Below are positions 25,998-36,145 of a DNA stretch of 62,914 bases, one piece after another. The notes under the pieces were generated by a model. It worked only from the letters and a program-made list of their open reading frames with translations. It searched no databases and had not been told where the DNA came from. This DNA is from CAZODA01 sp964578485. Lineage in GTDB: Bacteria; Bacteroidota; Bacteroidia; Bacteroidales; Marinilabiliaceae. The stretch is from contig CAZODA010000016.1 in the NCBI GenBank assembly GCA_964578485.1, positions 1 to 62,914 of the forward strand, read 5' to 3'. Position 1 is the stretch's first letter. Each line of letters begins with the position of its first letter. A program made the position numbers and the translations under genes.

Positions 25998-28604
25998 TCA
26001 GAGCTCGGTAATAAGAAGGTCTATGGCTTGTAAATCCTGTAAGCGTGAGGATCCACCAACTAATAATTTGTATTTTCCCGGTGACATAATCATACGACCT
26101 GCCTTTTCATTCCACCATTCAAGCACTTCCTTGTCGAGATTAAACACAACTTCAACACTTTCGCCTTTGGGGATAAAAACACGCTCAAAGCCTCTAAGAG
26201 TTAACAAAGGTCCTTCAGCATCATCAGGCTTTTGTAAATAAAGCTGAATAACTTCTTCTCCATCAAATTTTCCTGTATTAACAAGCTTAACACTTAGTTG
26301 TGCTTCTTCGTTGAGAGTTATTGCGTTTTTATTTAATTGAGGCTCATCATAACTGAAAGTTGTATAGCTGAGTCCGTAACCAAAAGGAAATAACGGTTCA
26401 CCATTAAAGAAACGATAAGTTCGCTTATGCATGTTATAATCTTCAAAATCGGGTAATTGTTCTACATTTTTATAGAAAGTAACCGGCAATCGTCCTGCTG
26501 GGTTGTAATCGCCAAACAGCACTTCTGCAACAGCAGTTCCTCCTTCTTGTCCGGGATACCATGCTTGTAAAATTGCTGAACAATATTCTGCTTCTTCTTC
26601 AAATCCTATTGCCGAACCCGAACAGTTTATTAGGATAAGATCTTTTCCTGCTTTGTGTAAAGCTTTTAAAAGTTCTTTTTGTACTGCAGGTAAAGCTATA
26701 TCTGTTCTATCACCTCCCTTGAATCCCGGGAAGTTAACTCCCATTTCTTCTCCTTCAAGAAAGGGTGAAATACCTGAAGCAAAAATTACAATATCAGCAT
26801 CTGCCACACGTTCCACAGAACCTTTAATATCCAGTTCCGCCCTGTAACCTATGTTAAAATCTAATTCAGCTTCCGACATAAAATGTGCATACTCCAATTC
26901 TATTTCATAAGCTTTCCCTGCTTCCATTTGCATCCTGAACTCATGCTTCCGTCCTCCGTGACCCGATTGATATCTAAAAACAGATTCTCCATCTATCAAT
27001 AATTTTGTAATTCCATTAACATAAAAATGGAAAAATACTTCTCCACTTTGTTCGGGATGGAAAGTACTTTTATAAAGAGCTGAAAATCCGGTGAGATTAA
27101 CACCTGGAGCAAAAACTGTTGCACCACCTGAATGGAAATGAAATGGTGTATTGGCACGAGTTACAACATCAGGAGAACCTTCGCGCTTGGAATTATTCCA
27201 ATAATAGGCGGTAAAGCCCTGACTGCCATTACTGATACATTGGTTAAATGCACTTTTAAATATTTTATCGTCAACCCATTCGCAGCCCTGTTCATAAATT
27301 AAAGTGTCATCTGCGCCAAGTGCATTTTTTATTCCTTGTAAAATGGTTTTTGTTTCAGCAGGAGTTCCATTGTAATTTCCCCATTGCATAAGAGAATCAT
27401 TAGCATTGGGACCCATTAAAGCAAGTGTTAACCCTCCTTTTTTTAAAGGTAGTATATCATCCTTATTGAGTAAAAGAGTCATTGATTTACGTGCTGCTTC
27501 AAGAGAAATAGCAGCATGTTCGGGAGAAGAAACTACTGAAAATGGAATGTTTGACCACTTTACTTTTTTGGCATCATCCATTTCACCAAGTTCAAAGCGG
27601 GCTTTTAATAATCTCAAAACAGAAATGTCAATTTCTTCTTCAGTTATAAGCCCACGTTCAACAGCATTAACCAAGGATTTATAACTGTCTCCGCAATTTA
27701 AATCCGTACCGGCACGAACAGCATCGGTAGATGCTGTTTCAGCATCAGCATGCGTCGCATGTGCCTTTTCATCATAAAAATCACTTATAGCCCAACAGTC
27801 AGACACCACAACTCCATCGAATCCCCATTCATTACGTAAAATATCAATCATCAACAGATTACTGGCACAACAAGGCTCACCCTCAAAACGATTATAAGCA
27901 CACATAACCATACGTACATCAGCATCAACAACAAGTTTTTTAAATGCAGGAAGATAAGTTTCATGCAAATCACGGGGGTCTATATTATCTGCATTAAAAG
28001 AATGACGGTTCCATTCAGGACCGGAATGAACAGCATAATGCTTGGCACAGGCATGTAATTTATCATAGTCATTATCTCTGATGCCTTGTAAACCTGTGAC
28101 AACAGCACTGCCAAGTACTGCATTCATAAAAGGATCTTCTCCATAGCCCTCCATACCTCTTCCCCAACGAGGATCACGAAATAAATTGATGGTGGGTGTC
28201 CACATGGTAAGACCTTGATATCTATCGAATTCACCACGCTCTCTAAAAAAATGATGTTTTGCACGCGCCTCATCCGAAACAGCAGAAAACACATTTTTTA
28301 CCATGTTGCGGTCAAATGTAGCAGCCATACCAATGGGTTGCGGAAAAACAGTAGCACGACCAGCACGGGCTACACCATGCAAAGCTTCATTCCACCAGTT
28401 ATATTCCTGTATTCCAAGGCGTTCAATAGCCATGTTTCGATCAACCATTATTTGCACCTTTTCTTCAAGGGTCAATTTTTGTAATAAATCATTTGCCCTT
28501 TCTTCAGGTGAATATCGATTATCTTTCCATATATCTGTGCTACATGAAAAACAAGAAAGTAATAAAAAAACCACCAAAAAAGAATAACTTATTTTTTTGA
28601 CCAT
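25998..28604 (-). CDS. GH3 beta-glycosidase with PA14 insert
   Basis: An 868-residue lipoprotein (lipobox cysteine at 18 or 21). GH3 enzymes cleave terminal beta-linked glucose, xylose or related sugars in two steps. The N-terminal barrel has DPRWGRGMEGYGEDP (144-158), KHYAVHSGPE (188-197) and the nucleophile in VVSDCWAIS (aspartate 269). The second domain begins near 380 and is interrupted at about 470-600 by a PA14 domain (APGVNLTGF, FYVNGITKLLIDGESVF), known to cap the active site in some GH3 enzymes. A fibronectin-III-like domain ends the protein. Sequence alone cannot separate glucosidase from xylosidase. No partner gene is close. Confidence 0.93.
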   Translation of the reverse strand: MVKKISYSFLVVFLLLSCFSCSTDIWKDNRYSPEERANDLLQKLTLEEKVQIMVDRNMAIERLGIQEYNWWNEALHGVARAGRATVFPQPIGMAATFDRNMVKNVFSAVSDEARAKHHFFRERGEFDRYQGLTMWTPTINLFRDPRWGRGMEGYGEDPFMNAVLGSAVVTGLQGIRDNDYDKLHACAKHYAVHSGPEWNRHSFNADNIDPRDLHETYLPAFKKLVVDADVRMVMCAYNRFEGEPCCASNLLMIDILRNEWGFDGVVVSDCWAISDFYDEKAHATHADAETASTDAVRAGTDLNCGDSYKSLVNAVERGLITEEEIDISVLRLLKARFELGEMDDAKKVKWSNIPFSVVSSPEHAAISLEAARKSMTLLLNKDDILPLKKGGLTLALMGPNANDSLMQWGNYNGTPAETKTILQGIKNALGADDTLIYEQGCEWVDDKIFKSAFNQCISNGSQGFTAYYWNNSKREGSPDVVTRANTPFHFHSGGATVFAPGVNLTGFSALYKSTFHPEQSGEVFFHFYVNGITKLLIDGESVFRYQSGHGGRKHEFRMQMEAGKAYEIELEYAHFMSEAELDFNIGYRAELDIKGSVERVADADIVIFASGISPFLEGEEMGVNFPGFKGGDRTDIALPAVQKELLKALHKAGKDLILINCSGSAIGFEEEAEYCSAILQAWYPGQEGGTAVAEVLFGDYNPAGRLPVTFYKNVEQLPDFEDYNMHKRTYRFFNGEPLFPFGYGLSYTTFSYDEPQLNKNAITLNEEAQLSVKLVNTGKFDGEEVIQLYLQKPDDAEGPLLTLRGFERVFIPKGESVEVVFNLDKEVLEWWNEKAGRMIMSPGKYKLLVGGSSRLQDLQAIDLLITEL

Positions 28605-28878
28605 GCCTATGTGTTTAAATTTTTTAGATTTCCCAAAGATTATTTAATTGTAAAACCTTTTTTTACAATTAAAATAAAGGTCTAAATTAATTAAATTTCT
28701 CAGTAAAAAAAGGCTTTCAAACCTTAGCAATTAAGGTAGAATAAATATTTTGATGATAATGAAACACTTGCCATCACCTATGCTATAAAAGAAGGGGAAG
28801 AGAATGAGCAAAACATAGTAATAGCAATGGAGTAATATTTAATATTAGGGATCTGCATCGGGTTTTAAGACTTTGATT

Positions 28879-30219
28879 TTAAAAGACCAAAAACCATGAT
28901 GCAATAGAGAAATAAATTAAAACTCCACAAATATCAGCAATAGAAGTAACAAGAGGTGCACTCGCAGTTGCCGGGTCTAAATTAAACTTGGTAAAAATAA
29001 AGGGAAGTATTAGTCCTATTAAACTTCCTGTCATTACTGTAAAAATCATGGCGAGGGAAATAACCAAGATTATTTCAGGAGCCCTAAAACTTGCTACCAC
29101 AGCAACACCTAATGCCATAGTTATACCAAGGAGTAAAGACACAAATAATTCTTTAACTATTAATTTATACCAATCACTTACTTTAATATCTCCAACTGCA
29201 AGTGAGCGAATCATTAAAGTTGCCGATTGTGAACCGGCGTTTCCACCACTATCAATTAATAATGGCAGGAAGAAAATTAATGATACAAATGATTGAATTA
29301 CGTTTTCATAACTTGCAAGGGCAGCACCCGAAAAAACATTCATAAAAACAAGGGCAAGAAGCCAGAAAATACGATTTTTATAAAGATCAAAAGCTCTCTC
29401 TTTTAATGGATTTGAAACAGCAGACTGAAATGAACCAAATTTATGGAAGTCTTCGGTTGTTTCTTCTTCTTTAACATCAAGAATATCGTCAACAGTTACT
29501 ATCCCGATTAAAATACCTTCAGCATTTACAACCGGCAGTGCTACTCTGTCATAATCCATAAATGTTTTAATTGCAGTTTCCTGATCATCCATAGAATTAA
29601 GGGCAACAAAGTTAAAATCCATTAACTCTTCAATGGTTTGTTCAGGTGAGGCAAGTAGAATTTCTTTTATCCTGATGTCATCAATTAACTTCCAGCTATT
29701 GTCAATAATATAAATTACATTGAGAGTCTCAGAGTCTTTGCCGTATTTTCTGATGTGTGCAAAGGTGTGCTCAATAGTGTCTGTTGGTTTAACAGCAATA
29801 TATTCAGGAGTCATCAATCGGCCGATACTATCTTCGGGATAACCTAAAAGTTGAATGGTGATCTCCCTTTCTTCAGGTGTAAGGAGTTGAATTAAACGCT
29901 GAGAAACTGTACCGGGGAGTTCTTCAAAAAAAGCAGTCCTGTCGTCAGGCTCTATATCGTTGATAAGGTTGGTAAGCTTACGCCGATTTTTGGCTATCCC
30001 TTCAACTATCTGTTCTTGCTTGGAAAAGGAAAGAAGTTGAAAAACTTCCTTAGATAATTTTCGGTTTAAAAGTCTGAATAGGATAGTTTCTTCATCATCT
30101 GATAATTCTTCAATCAGCTTAGTGATTTCAACAACATCCAACTCATTAATGTAGTTTTTTAGAGTTTTCCATTCCCTATTTTGAATAAGCTCATGGAAAT
30201 TAGCTGTAATCTCAACCAT
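28879..30219 (-). CDS. mgtE: Magnesium transporter MgtE
   Basis: A 446-residue Mg2+ channel. It has an N-terminal alpha-helical superhelix (about 1-130, with FFEELPGTVSQRLIQLL), paired CBS domains (about 135-255, LMTPEYIAVKPTDTIEHTFA and VVNAEGILIGIVTVDDI), a connecting helix, and five membrane spans from about 280 to the end, with the pore segment LIDSGGNAGSQSATLMIRSL. The cytoplasmic domains bind Mg2+ and close the channel when Mg2+ is plentiful. Length is standard. The start is preceded by a strong AAGGAG, which can pair with an upstream copy of its own complement (see the leader entry). Confidence 0.95.
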   Translation of the reverse strand: MVEITANFHELIQNREWKTLKNYINELDVVEITKLIEELSDDEETILFRLLNRKLSKEVFQLLSFSKQEQIVEGIAKNRRKLTNLINDIEPDDRTAFFEELPGTVSQRLIQLLTPEEREITIQLLGYPEDSIGRLMTPEYIAVKPTDTIEHTFAHIRKYGKDSETLNVIYIIDNSWKLIDDIRIKEILLASPEQTIEELMDFNFVALNSMDDQETAIKTFMDYDRVALPVVNAEGILIGIVTVDDILDVKEEETTEDFHKFGSFQSAVSNPLKERAFDLYKNRIFWLLALVFMNVFSGAALASYENVIQSFVSLIFFLPLLIDSGGNAGSQSATLMIRSLAVGDIKVSDWYKLIVKELFVSLLLGITMALGVAVVASFRAPEIILVISLAMIFTVMTGSLIGLILPFIFTKFNLDPATASAPLVTSIADICGVLIYFSIASWFLVF

Positions 30220-30225
30220 AGTTTA

Positions 30226-30271
30226 TCTCCTTACTTTTTAATACTGTAAGGAGACAAAAGTCACCTTACAG
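30226..30271 (-). promoter_or_regulatory. mgtE leader: alternative hairpins around the ribosome binding site
   Basis: Reading the mgtE mRNA, segment 1 CTGTAAGGTGAC (30271-30260) can pair with segment 2 GTCTCCTTACAG (30255-30244), making an 11-bp stem with one mismatch and a 4-nt loop. Segment 2 also contains TCTCCTTAC (30254-30246), the perfect 9-base complement of GTAAGGAGA (30234-30226), which is the ribosome binding site just before the mgtE ATG. Pairing 1-2 exposes the site and pairing 2-3 hides it. That is the logic of a translational switch, possibly Mg2+ responsive; the ligand is inferred only from the gene controlled. Confidence 0.55.
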
Positions 30272-30463
30272 AAGTTTATAATCTGTTAAACATACTATGA
30301 TACGGGCCTTCGTCCATTGTCATTGAGTTTTTTTAAAGCCTTATGGCTAAAGAATAATAAAAAATATATTGTGTTTTAACAAATTTGCAAAACTGTATAT
30401 ATGAAACTTCTAGCAAATAAGCATCAAAGTGCTTTTTTGACTATAGTCAATTTTTTGCTGATG

Positions 30464-30471
30464 CAAAGATA
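30464..30471 (-). promoter_or_regulatory. Candidate mgtE -7 box
   Basis: TATCTTTG on the minus strand fits TAnnTTTG. Starting here, the mgtE leader would be about 240 bases long and hold the palindrome GACTATAGTC (30440-30449), the AAGCA/TGCTT hairpin (about 30418-30433) and the switch next to the start codon. Confidence 0.4.
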
Positions 30472-30540
30472 CAAGATGTTTCCAAATATGAAAGTTTGAA
30501 TTAATTACTTTTTATGTTTTATGATGATTTTTGTGTTTTA

Positions 30541-31110
30541 TTCAATTACGAAGACGCGGTCGTTGAGCGGAGCCGAAACGCACGAATGATGTATTCAATT
30601 ACGAATTAAGTCAACGAATTTACACCAATTAACACGAATTATTTTATTTCCGCAAATTAAATAATATTAATGTCGTAGAGACAGGGCATGCCCTGTCTTC
30701 ATTGGTTATGGAATTATTTATCGGCGAAGGTCCGGCGGTTTTGAGCTAACCCGAAATTTGAAACTGGGCGTTTCGGCTCCGTTCAACGACCAGTTTCGAT
30801 TATTTTGGTCATTTTGAGCGTAGCGAAATCCCGTTTCCCGCCAAGTCGGGACAGGTAACAACGGGACAGGTTTCCAAATACCGCGTGAGCAGGAGACGGG
30901 AACCAGTTTTGCTTAAACAGAGATTACTTTTTTCTTACTCATAACTACTCCACTTTTGAAGGGAGTAGTTATTTACATAATTCAAGCCCGGAGGCTTTCA
31001 GCCTATCCTTTCGTGTTAATTTGCGAAAATTCGATTACCTAATTTGCTAATCAACTAATCAGCTAATTTACTAATTGATAACCCTAAACCCTAAACTCGA
31101 AACTATATGG
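30541..31110. repeat. Gene-free repeat mosaic
   Basis: No gene was seen. Modules are: ggtcgttgagcggagccgaaa (30558-30578) with its near reverse complement at about 30768-30791, aattaacacgaa words (30615-30640 and, reversed, 31012-31030), the GC-rich gagcgtagcgaaatcccg/gtcgggacagg module (30815-30900), the AGGCTttcAGCCT hairpin (30992-31004), and aatcaactaatcagc-like and aaccctaaaccctaaactcg-like words (31033-31105). Confidence 0.65.
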
Positions 31111-31627
31111 ACCAATTACGAATTACAACAGCTTCATTTTCTGTTAAAAATTAGCTAAAAAATTTTATTTTTTTAGCTTAAGTCAAAAATATTTTGCATA
31201 TTAAAACAGCATTATAAAAGCTGATGGTGCCTTATTTACGGCAGCAATTCAGAAATTATAATCAGGATGATTTACTATGTCGCCATAACATTTTAAAATG
31301 TAATTCCAACCCGGACACTTTGGTTAAGATTGCTATTGAAAAAGGTATGAATTGCATTTCCTGAAAAAATGACTTTAAAAATTATCTTTTTTGATTCGTA
31401 GCTTTTTTATTCAGCATAAAATCTTTTTGCTGTTTTTTAACGATAAAAAAGTGTATTAATCGACAGAAAGGAAGATCTTTTTGATTATCATATTGCCTCA
31501 CTATAATACAAATATTTAATTTAAGATACGTGGTTGTGAAGCGGTTAAAGATTTAATCTAGACAGCCTTGTTTTATAAAATATATACTAATGAAAAGGAG
31601 TTAAGCGAATAAATAGAAAACCCGGAG
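31111..31627. other. Leader region without a confident gene
   Basis: AT-rich. A short plus-strand frame near 31305-31365 encodes NPDTLVKIAIEKGMNCIS and ends in a stop, which may be a gene fragment, but I cannot assign it. A ribosome-binding GGAG lies just before the activase start. No terminator or riboswitch was recognised. Confidence 0.4.
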
Positions 31628-34600
31628 ATGAAAAAATTTAAATTAGGAATAGACATAGGTTCCACAACGGCAAAGCTTGCATTAATAAATGAATCTGAAG
31701 ATTTAATTTTTTCGGAATATCTCCGTCATAACACCCGGATTATAGAAACTCTTTTAAATTTATTGAATGGTTTATACAATGATTTCGGAAATATTAGTTT
31801 AAGTCATGCATTTTCCGGATCTACAGCCATGGGCATTGCAGAGAGTATAGAATCACATTTTATACAGGAAATAGTTGCTGCGGCTTCATTGGTATTAAAA
31901 AAATATTCCGGTACAAAAAGCCTTATTGATATTGGCGGCGAGGATGCAAAATTAGTATTATTCAACGATTTGAGGGATCCCGATATACGTATGAATGGTA
32001 ATTGTGCGGGAGGAACAGGGGCTTATATCGATCAAATGGCAGCTTTGCTGGATGTCAGTATTTCGGAATTAAATAATTTAGCATGGCAATCCTCAAAAAT
32101 TTATCCTATCGCATCGCGTTGCGGAGTATTTGCCAAAACTGACATTCAAAATTTAATTAGTCGCAAAATTAATACTGCCGATATAGCAGCTTCTATTTTT
32201 GAGGCAGTTGCTAATCAAACTATTAACAGCTTGGCACGTGGATGCTCAATAAATCCTGATATTCTTTTTTGTGGTGGCCCATTAACTTATATCAGTTATT
32301 TGAGGGAAGTGTTTTCAAGGCTTCTTAAAATAGATAAGTCTGCAATTATTGTTCCTGAGCGAGCAGAATTGTTTACTGCTTTGGGATGTGCTTTATCTGT
32401 TCCTGATGATCAAAAGCCTGAAGAGTTAAATGAGATCATAAATAAAGTGAAGGCAATAAAGCCTATAAATACCGGTAATAATACCTTGCAACCTTTGTTT
32501 GAAAATCGCATAGATTTTAAGAGTTGGCAAAATAAGCGCCATTTTATTACCTTAGATAAAAGTGAATTTAAAGACTGTGAGAATTGTTTCTTAGGCATTG
32601 ATTCAGGCTCAACAACCAGCAAAGTTGTTATTTTAAATTCTAAAGGTCAGCTTATATATTCTTTCTATAGTAATAATAATGGAAGACCGCTTGAAACTGT
32701 AGTTGAAGGTTTAAGGGAGGTTGGTTTTGAGCTGAAGCAAAAAGAAATAAATATTAATATTGTAGGATCGGTAGTAACGGGCTATGGTGAAGAGTTAATA
32801 AAATCGGCTCTTAATATTGATGAAGGCATAGTTGAAACTGTTGCACACTTCCTCGCGGCACAAAAAATCGAGCCGGAAGTATCATTTATCCTTGATATTG
32901 GAGGACAGGATATTAAGGCAATCTTTGTTCAGAACAACAGTATTTCAAATATTGAAATTAATGAAGCCTGTTCTTCAGGTTGTGGCTCATTTATTGAAGG
33001 TTTTGCCGGCACTCTTGGTTATAGCACTGATGATTTTGCATGCCTTGCTACACAATCGGAAGCGCCCTACGATTTGGGGTCACGCTGTACTGTTTTCATG
33101 AACTCAAAAGTTAAACAAGCTCTTCGTGAGGGTGCTACAATTAATGATTTATCGGCAGGTTTGGCCTATTCTGTCATAAAAAATTGTTTGTATAAAGTAT
33201 TACGAATTAAAAGGAACTCTTCAATTGGTGATAATATTGTTGTTCAGGGTGGAACCTTTAAAAATGATGCGGTTTTCAGATGCTTAGAAATTTTATCGGG
33301 AAAGAAAATTGTAATTTCAGACATGCCCGAATTAATGGGAGTCTATGGTGCTGCCTTATATGCATTAAATAAATACCAATCTAAAGGCAGACTCAGCAGT
33401 TTTATTGGCTTTCAAAATCTTGAAAATGCTGCCACCTATAATACCAGATTAACTGTTTGTAAAGGATGTACCAATAATTGTCAGCTTACTATTTATAAGT
33501 TTCCGCATGGAAGTATTTGTTATTCAGGGAATAAGTGTGAAAAAATCTTTTCCAACAAAAAAACATCGCTCTCACCCGGAACAAACATATTTGATTTTAA
33601 ACAAGAAGCTTTATTTAGTCGTAATTCTGAAAGTTCATATAATCCTGAAAAAATTAATATTGGAATTCCAAGGGTATTAAATATATATGAAAATTATCCT
33701 TTTTGGCACAGCTTATTTACAAATTGTGGCTTTAATGTTATACTTTCCGATGAAAGTAATCACAAACTTTACCAAAAGGGAGTTGGTTCCTTAATGTCTG
33801 ATAATATTTGTTTTCCGGCAAAGTTATCCCATGGACATATTATAAATTTAATAGAACATAAGGTTGACAGAATATTTTTGCCCTTAGTAGTTTTCGAGAA
33901 AAAGGAATATAAAGAAACTGTTAATAATTTTAATTGCCCTATAGTTACCGGTTATCCCGAAGTATTAAAAAATACGACTATATTGAGTGAAGCAAGTAAT
34001 ATTCCCTTTGATTCACCTGCTATAAATTTCAATAATATTGCTTTGCTGAAAAAGGCATGCTTAAAATATTTTAAGCAATTGGGATGCGATAAGAAAACTT
34101 TTAATAAAGCATTTAAAGAAGCTTTGTTATGCCAGAGAAAGTTTAAATTGGACCTAAGGCAAAAAAATCTTGATATTTTTAATAAGGCTGTAAAAAATAA
34201 TGAGCTTGTTGTTTTGGTAGCCGGACATCCCTATCATATCGACCATTTGATTCATCAAAAAGTGTCTCAAATCCTTTCCGACGCAGGTGTTAATGTTATT
34301 AATGAAGATATTACATATAAAGATAGAGATGAGGGATTTAGCTCTTTCCAAATTATATCGCAATGGGAATATCCAAATAGAATACTTCATGCTGCATGGT
34401 GGGCATCTCGACAAACAAATGCTCCCGGCTTTGTTCAGCTAAATTCATTTGGATGTGGGCTTGATACTGTTTTAATGGATGAGATTAGTGATTTAGCAGG
34501 AAATACCGACTTGTGTTATGCCTTGCTCAGAATAGATGACATTTCAAGTCCGGGCCCTATTAGGTTGAGGCTTCGCTCTCTTATTGAATCATTAAAAATT

Positions 34601-35890
34601 AAGGCGGAAAGAGAATTGCAGAATAAAAATCAACTTTGTGTTAATAATCAAACAGCTGTTTTTGGAAAAGCAGATAAAGATAAAACCATATTAGTACCTT
34701 GGTTTTCTGATTTTTACTCCCCCATTATTCCTTCCCTTGGAAAATTGGCAGGATATAAATTGGAAAACCTTCCCCCTTCAGATAAAGACTCTGTTGAAAT
34801 GGGTTTGGAATATGCAAATAACGAAATCTGTTATCCTGCCACTTTGGTTGTTGGCGATATAATAAAAGCATTAAAAAGCAATAAATACGATTTAAACAAA
34901 ATAGCTATCGGAATGACACAAACGGGTGGCCAGTGCAGAGCAACAAATTATCTTGCTCTTATTAAGAGGGCTATGGTAAATGAGGGATTTGAAAATGTGC
35001 CTGTTATTTCAGTGTCTGCCGGAAATATTTCAAACAAGCAGCCGGGGTTTAGACCAAACTGGGTAAAGCTTATAAAGCCGGCTTTTCTTAGTCTTTTATT
35101 TGCCGACTCTCTTTCTGCAATGTATCATTCTACTGCAGCAAGGGAGATTGAAGATGGAGCATCAGAAAATTTAAAACTCTTATATATTGATAAGGCTAAA
35201 AAAATGTTGGAAGATGGTAATAGTGATCAACTACTTACACTTCTAAATCAGGCAATTGGGGAGTTCAATTCTCTGCCTATTATAAGTGAAGAAATTCAAA
35301 CAGTTGCCTTAGTGGGGGAGATATATGTTAAATATAATGCTTACGGGCAATTTTATATTATTGATTGGTTGTTAGAAAATAATATTGAAGTTATCGTTCC
35401 ACCGCTGGCAGGCTTTTTTATGCAAGCCTTCGTTAATTCAAAAGTGCAAGTTGACGAATATATTAAAGAACATTCTCCTGTGAATTATTTGAAAAGTGTT
35501 TTTGAATTGGTGGCTAACCATTATATTGATAAGTTTGAGAAGCTAATGGAGACTTTCAAGTTTTATCGACCATCGCATAAAATTTCCCATTCAGCAAAAA
35601 TAGCGGAAAAAATTTTGAACCTTAATAATCAGTATGGTGAAGGTTGGCTGTTGCCTGCTGAAATTGCCTCTTTTGCGGAGCAAAATATAAATAATATAAT
35701 ATGTATCCAACCATTCGGATGTATTGCCAACCATATAGTTGGGAAAGGAATGGAAATGAAAATCAAAGATTTATACCCATGGGTTAATATGCTGTTTTTA
35801 GATTTTGATTCAGGTGTTACGAAAGTTAATATTTTAAATAGATTGCATTTCCTTGTTCAAAATATTGAAAAATCAACATCAAATGTATAA
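31628..35890 (+). CDS. Giant acyl-CoA dehydratase activase (BadF/HgdC family)
   Basis: A 1420-residue cytoplasmic protein. Two ASKHA ATPase domains of the BadF/BadG/BcrA/BcrD family come first (about 1-265, starting GIDIGSTTAKLALI; about 320-585, starting FLGIDSGSTTSKVVIL). Each keeps a cysteine-containing loop (NGNCAGGTGAYID; NEACSSGCGSFIEG) of the kind that holds the bridging iron-sulfur cluster in activators. A cysteine-rich linker (CKGCTNNCQL) follows, then DUF2229-like and HgdB-like regions to the end. Activators use ATP to push an electron into 2-hydroxyacyl-CoA dehydratases or related reductases. This very long form is common in anaerobes, but its partner enzyme is unknown, and no dehydratase gene is nearby. 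It implies anaerobic life. Confidence 0.87.
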   Translation: MKKFKLGIDIGSTTAKLALINESEDLIFSEYLRHNTRIIETLLNLLNGLYNDFGNISLSHAFSGSTAMGIAESIESHFIQEIVAAASLVLKKYSGTKSLIDIGGEDAKLVLFNDLRDPDIRMNGNCAGGTGAYIDQMAALLDVSISELNNLAWQSSKIYPIASRCGVFAKTDIQNLISRKINTADIAASIFEAVANQTINSLARGCSINPDILFCGGPLTYISYLREVFSRLLKIDKSAIIVPERAELFTALGCALSVPDDQKPEELNEIINKVKAIKPINTGNNTLQPLFENRIDFKSWQNKRHFITLDKSEFKDCENCFLGIDSGSTTSKVVILNSKGQLIYSFYSNNNGRPLETVVEGLREVGFELKQKEININIVGSVVTGYGEELIKSALNIDEGIVETVAHFLAAQKIEPEVSFILDIGGQDIKAIFVQNNSISNIEINEACSSGCGSFIEGFAGTLGYSTDDFACLATQSEAPYDLGSRCTVFMNSKVKQALREGATINDLSAGLAYSVIKNCLYKVLRIKRNSSIGDNIVVQGGTFKNDAVFRCLEILSGKKIVISDMPELMGVYGAALYALNKYQSKGRLSSFIGFQNLENAATYNTRLTVCKGCTNNCQLTIYKFPHGSICYSGNKCEKIFSNKKTSLSPGTNIFDFKQEALFSRNSESSYNPEKINIGIPRVLNIYENYPFWHSLFTNCGFNVILSDESNHKLYQKGVGSLMSDNICFPAKLSHGHIINLIEHKVDRIFLPLVVFEKKEYKETVNNFNCPIVTGYPEVLKNTTILSEASNIPFDSPAINFNNIALLKKACLKYFKQLGCDKKTFNKAFKEALLCQRKFKLDLRQKNLDIFNKAVKNNELVVLVAGHPYHIDHLIHQKVSQILSDAGVNVINEDITYKDRDEGFSSFQIISQWEYPNRILHAAWWASRQTNAPGFVQLNSFGCGLDTVLMDEISDLAGNTDLCYALLRIDDISSPGPIRLRLRSLIESLKIKAERELQNKNQLCVNNQTAVFGKADKDKTILVPWFSDFYSPIIPSLGKLAGYKLENLPPSDKDSVEMGLEYANNEICYPATLVVGDIIKALKSNKYDLNKIAIGMTQTGGQCRATNYLALIKRAMVNEGFENVPVISVSAGNISNKQPGFRPNWVKLIKPAFLSLLFADSLSAMYHSTAAREIEDGASENLKLLYIDKAKKMLEDGNSDQLLTLLNQAIGEFNSLPIISEEIQTVALVGEIYVKYNAYGQFYIIDWLLENNIEVIVPPLAGFFMQAFVNSKVQVDEYIKEHSPVNYLKSVFELVANHYIDKFEKLMETFKFYRPSHKISHSAKIAEKILNLNNQYGEGWLLPAEIASFAEQNINNIICIQPFGCIANHIVGKGMEMKIKDLYPWVNMLFLDFDSGVTKVNILNRLHFLVQNIEKSTSNV

Positions 35891-36145
35891 TCAACTTCAA
35901 TAGAATATTTAGAAAAATATCAACATTAATAATTTAATTTCAGTATAAAACTATTTGTGTGTTCGAACACATTTATTCAAAATGTTTCATTTTCTTGAAA
36001 AACTTTTCTTATTTTCGTTGAGAAATAAATTTTTTTGAAGTCTGGTAAAAGCGAATATTGTGATGTAGGCACTATATGATTAGCTGATAAGCAGGCATCA
36101 ACATTTTTTGTAACTTAAATAAGCAAAGAAAATATAGAAAAGGAT

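Noticed and set aside
30220..30480. A confident M-box riboswitch call before mgtE
   Set aside because: I could not recognise the conserved M-box core by eye, so only the alternative hairpins are reported.
31260..31370. Short frame ending NPDTLVKIAIEKGMNCIS before the activase
   Set aside because: Too short and unmatched to any family; kept only as a remark in the gap entry.
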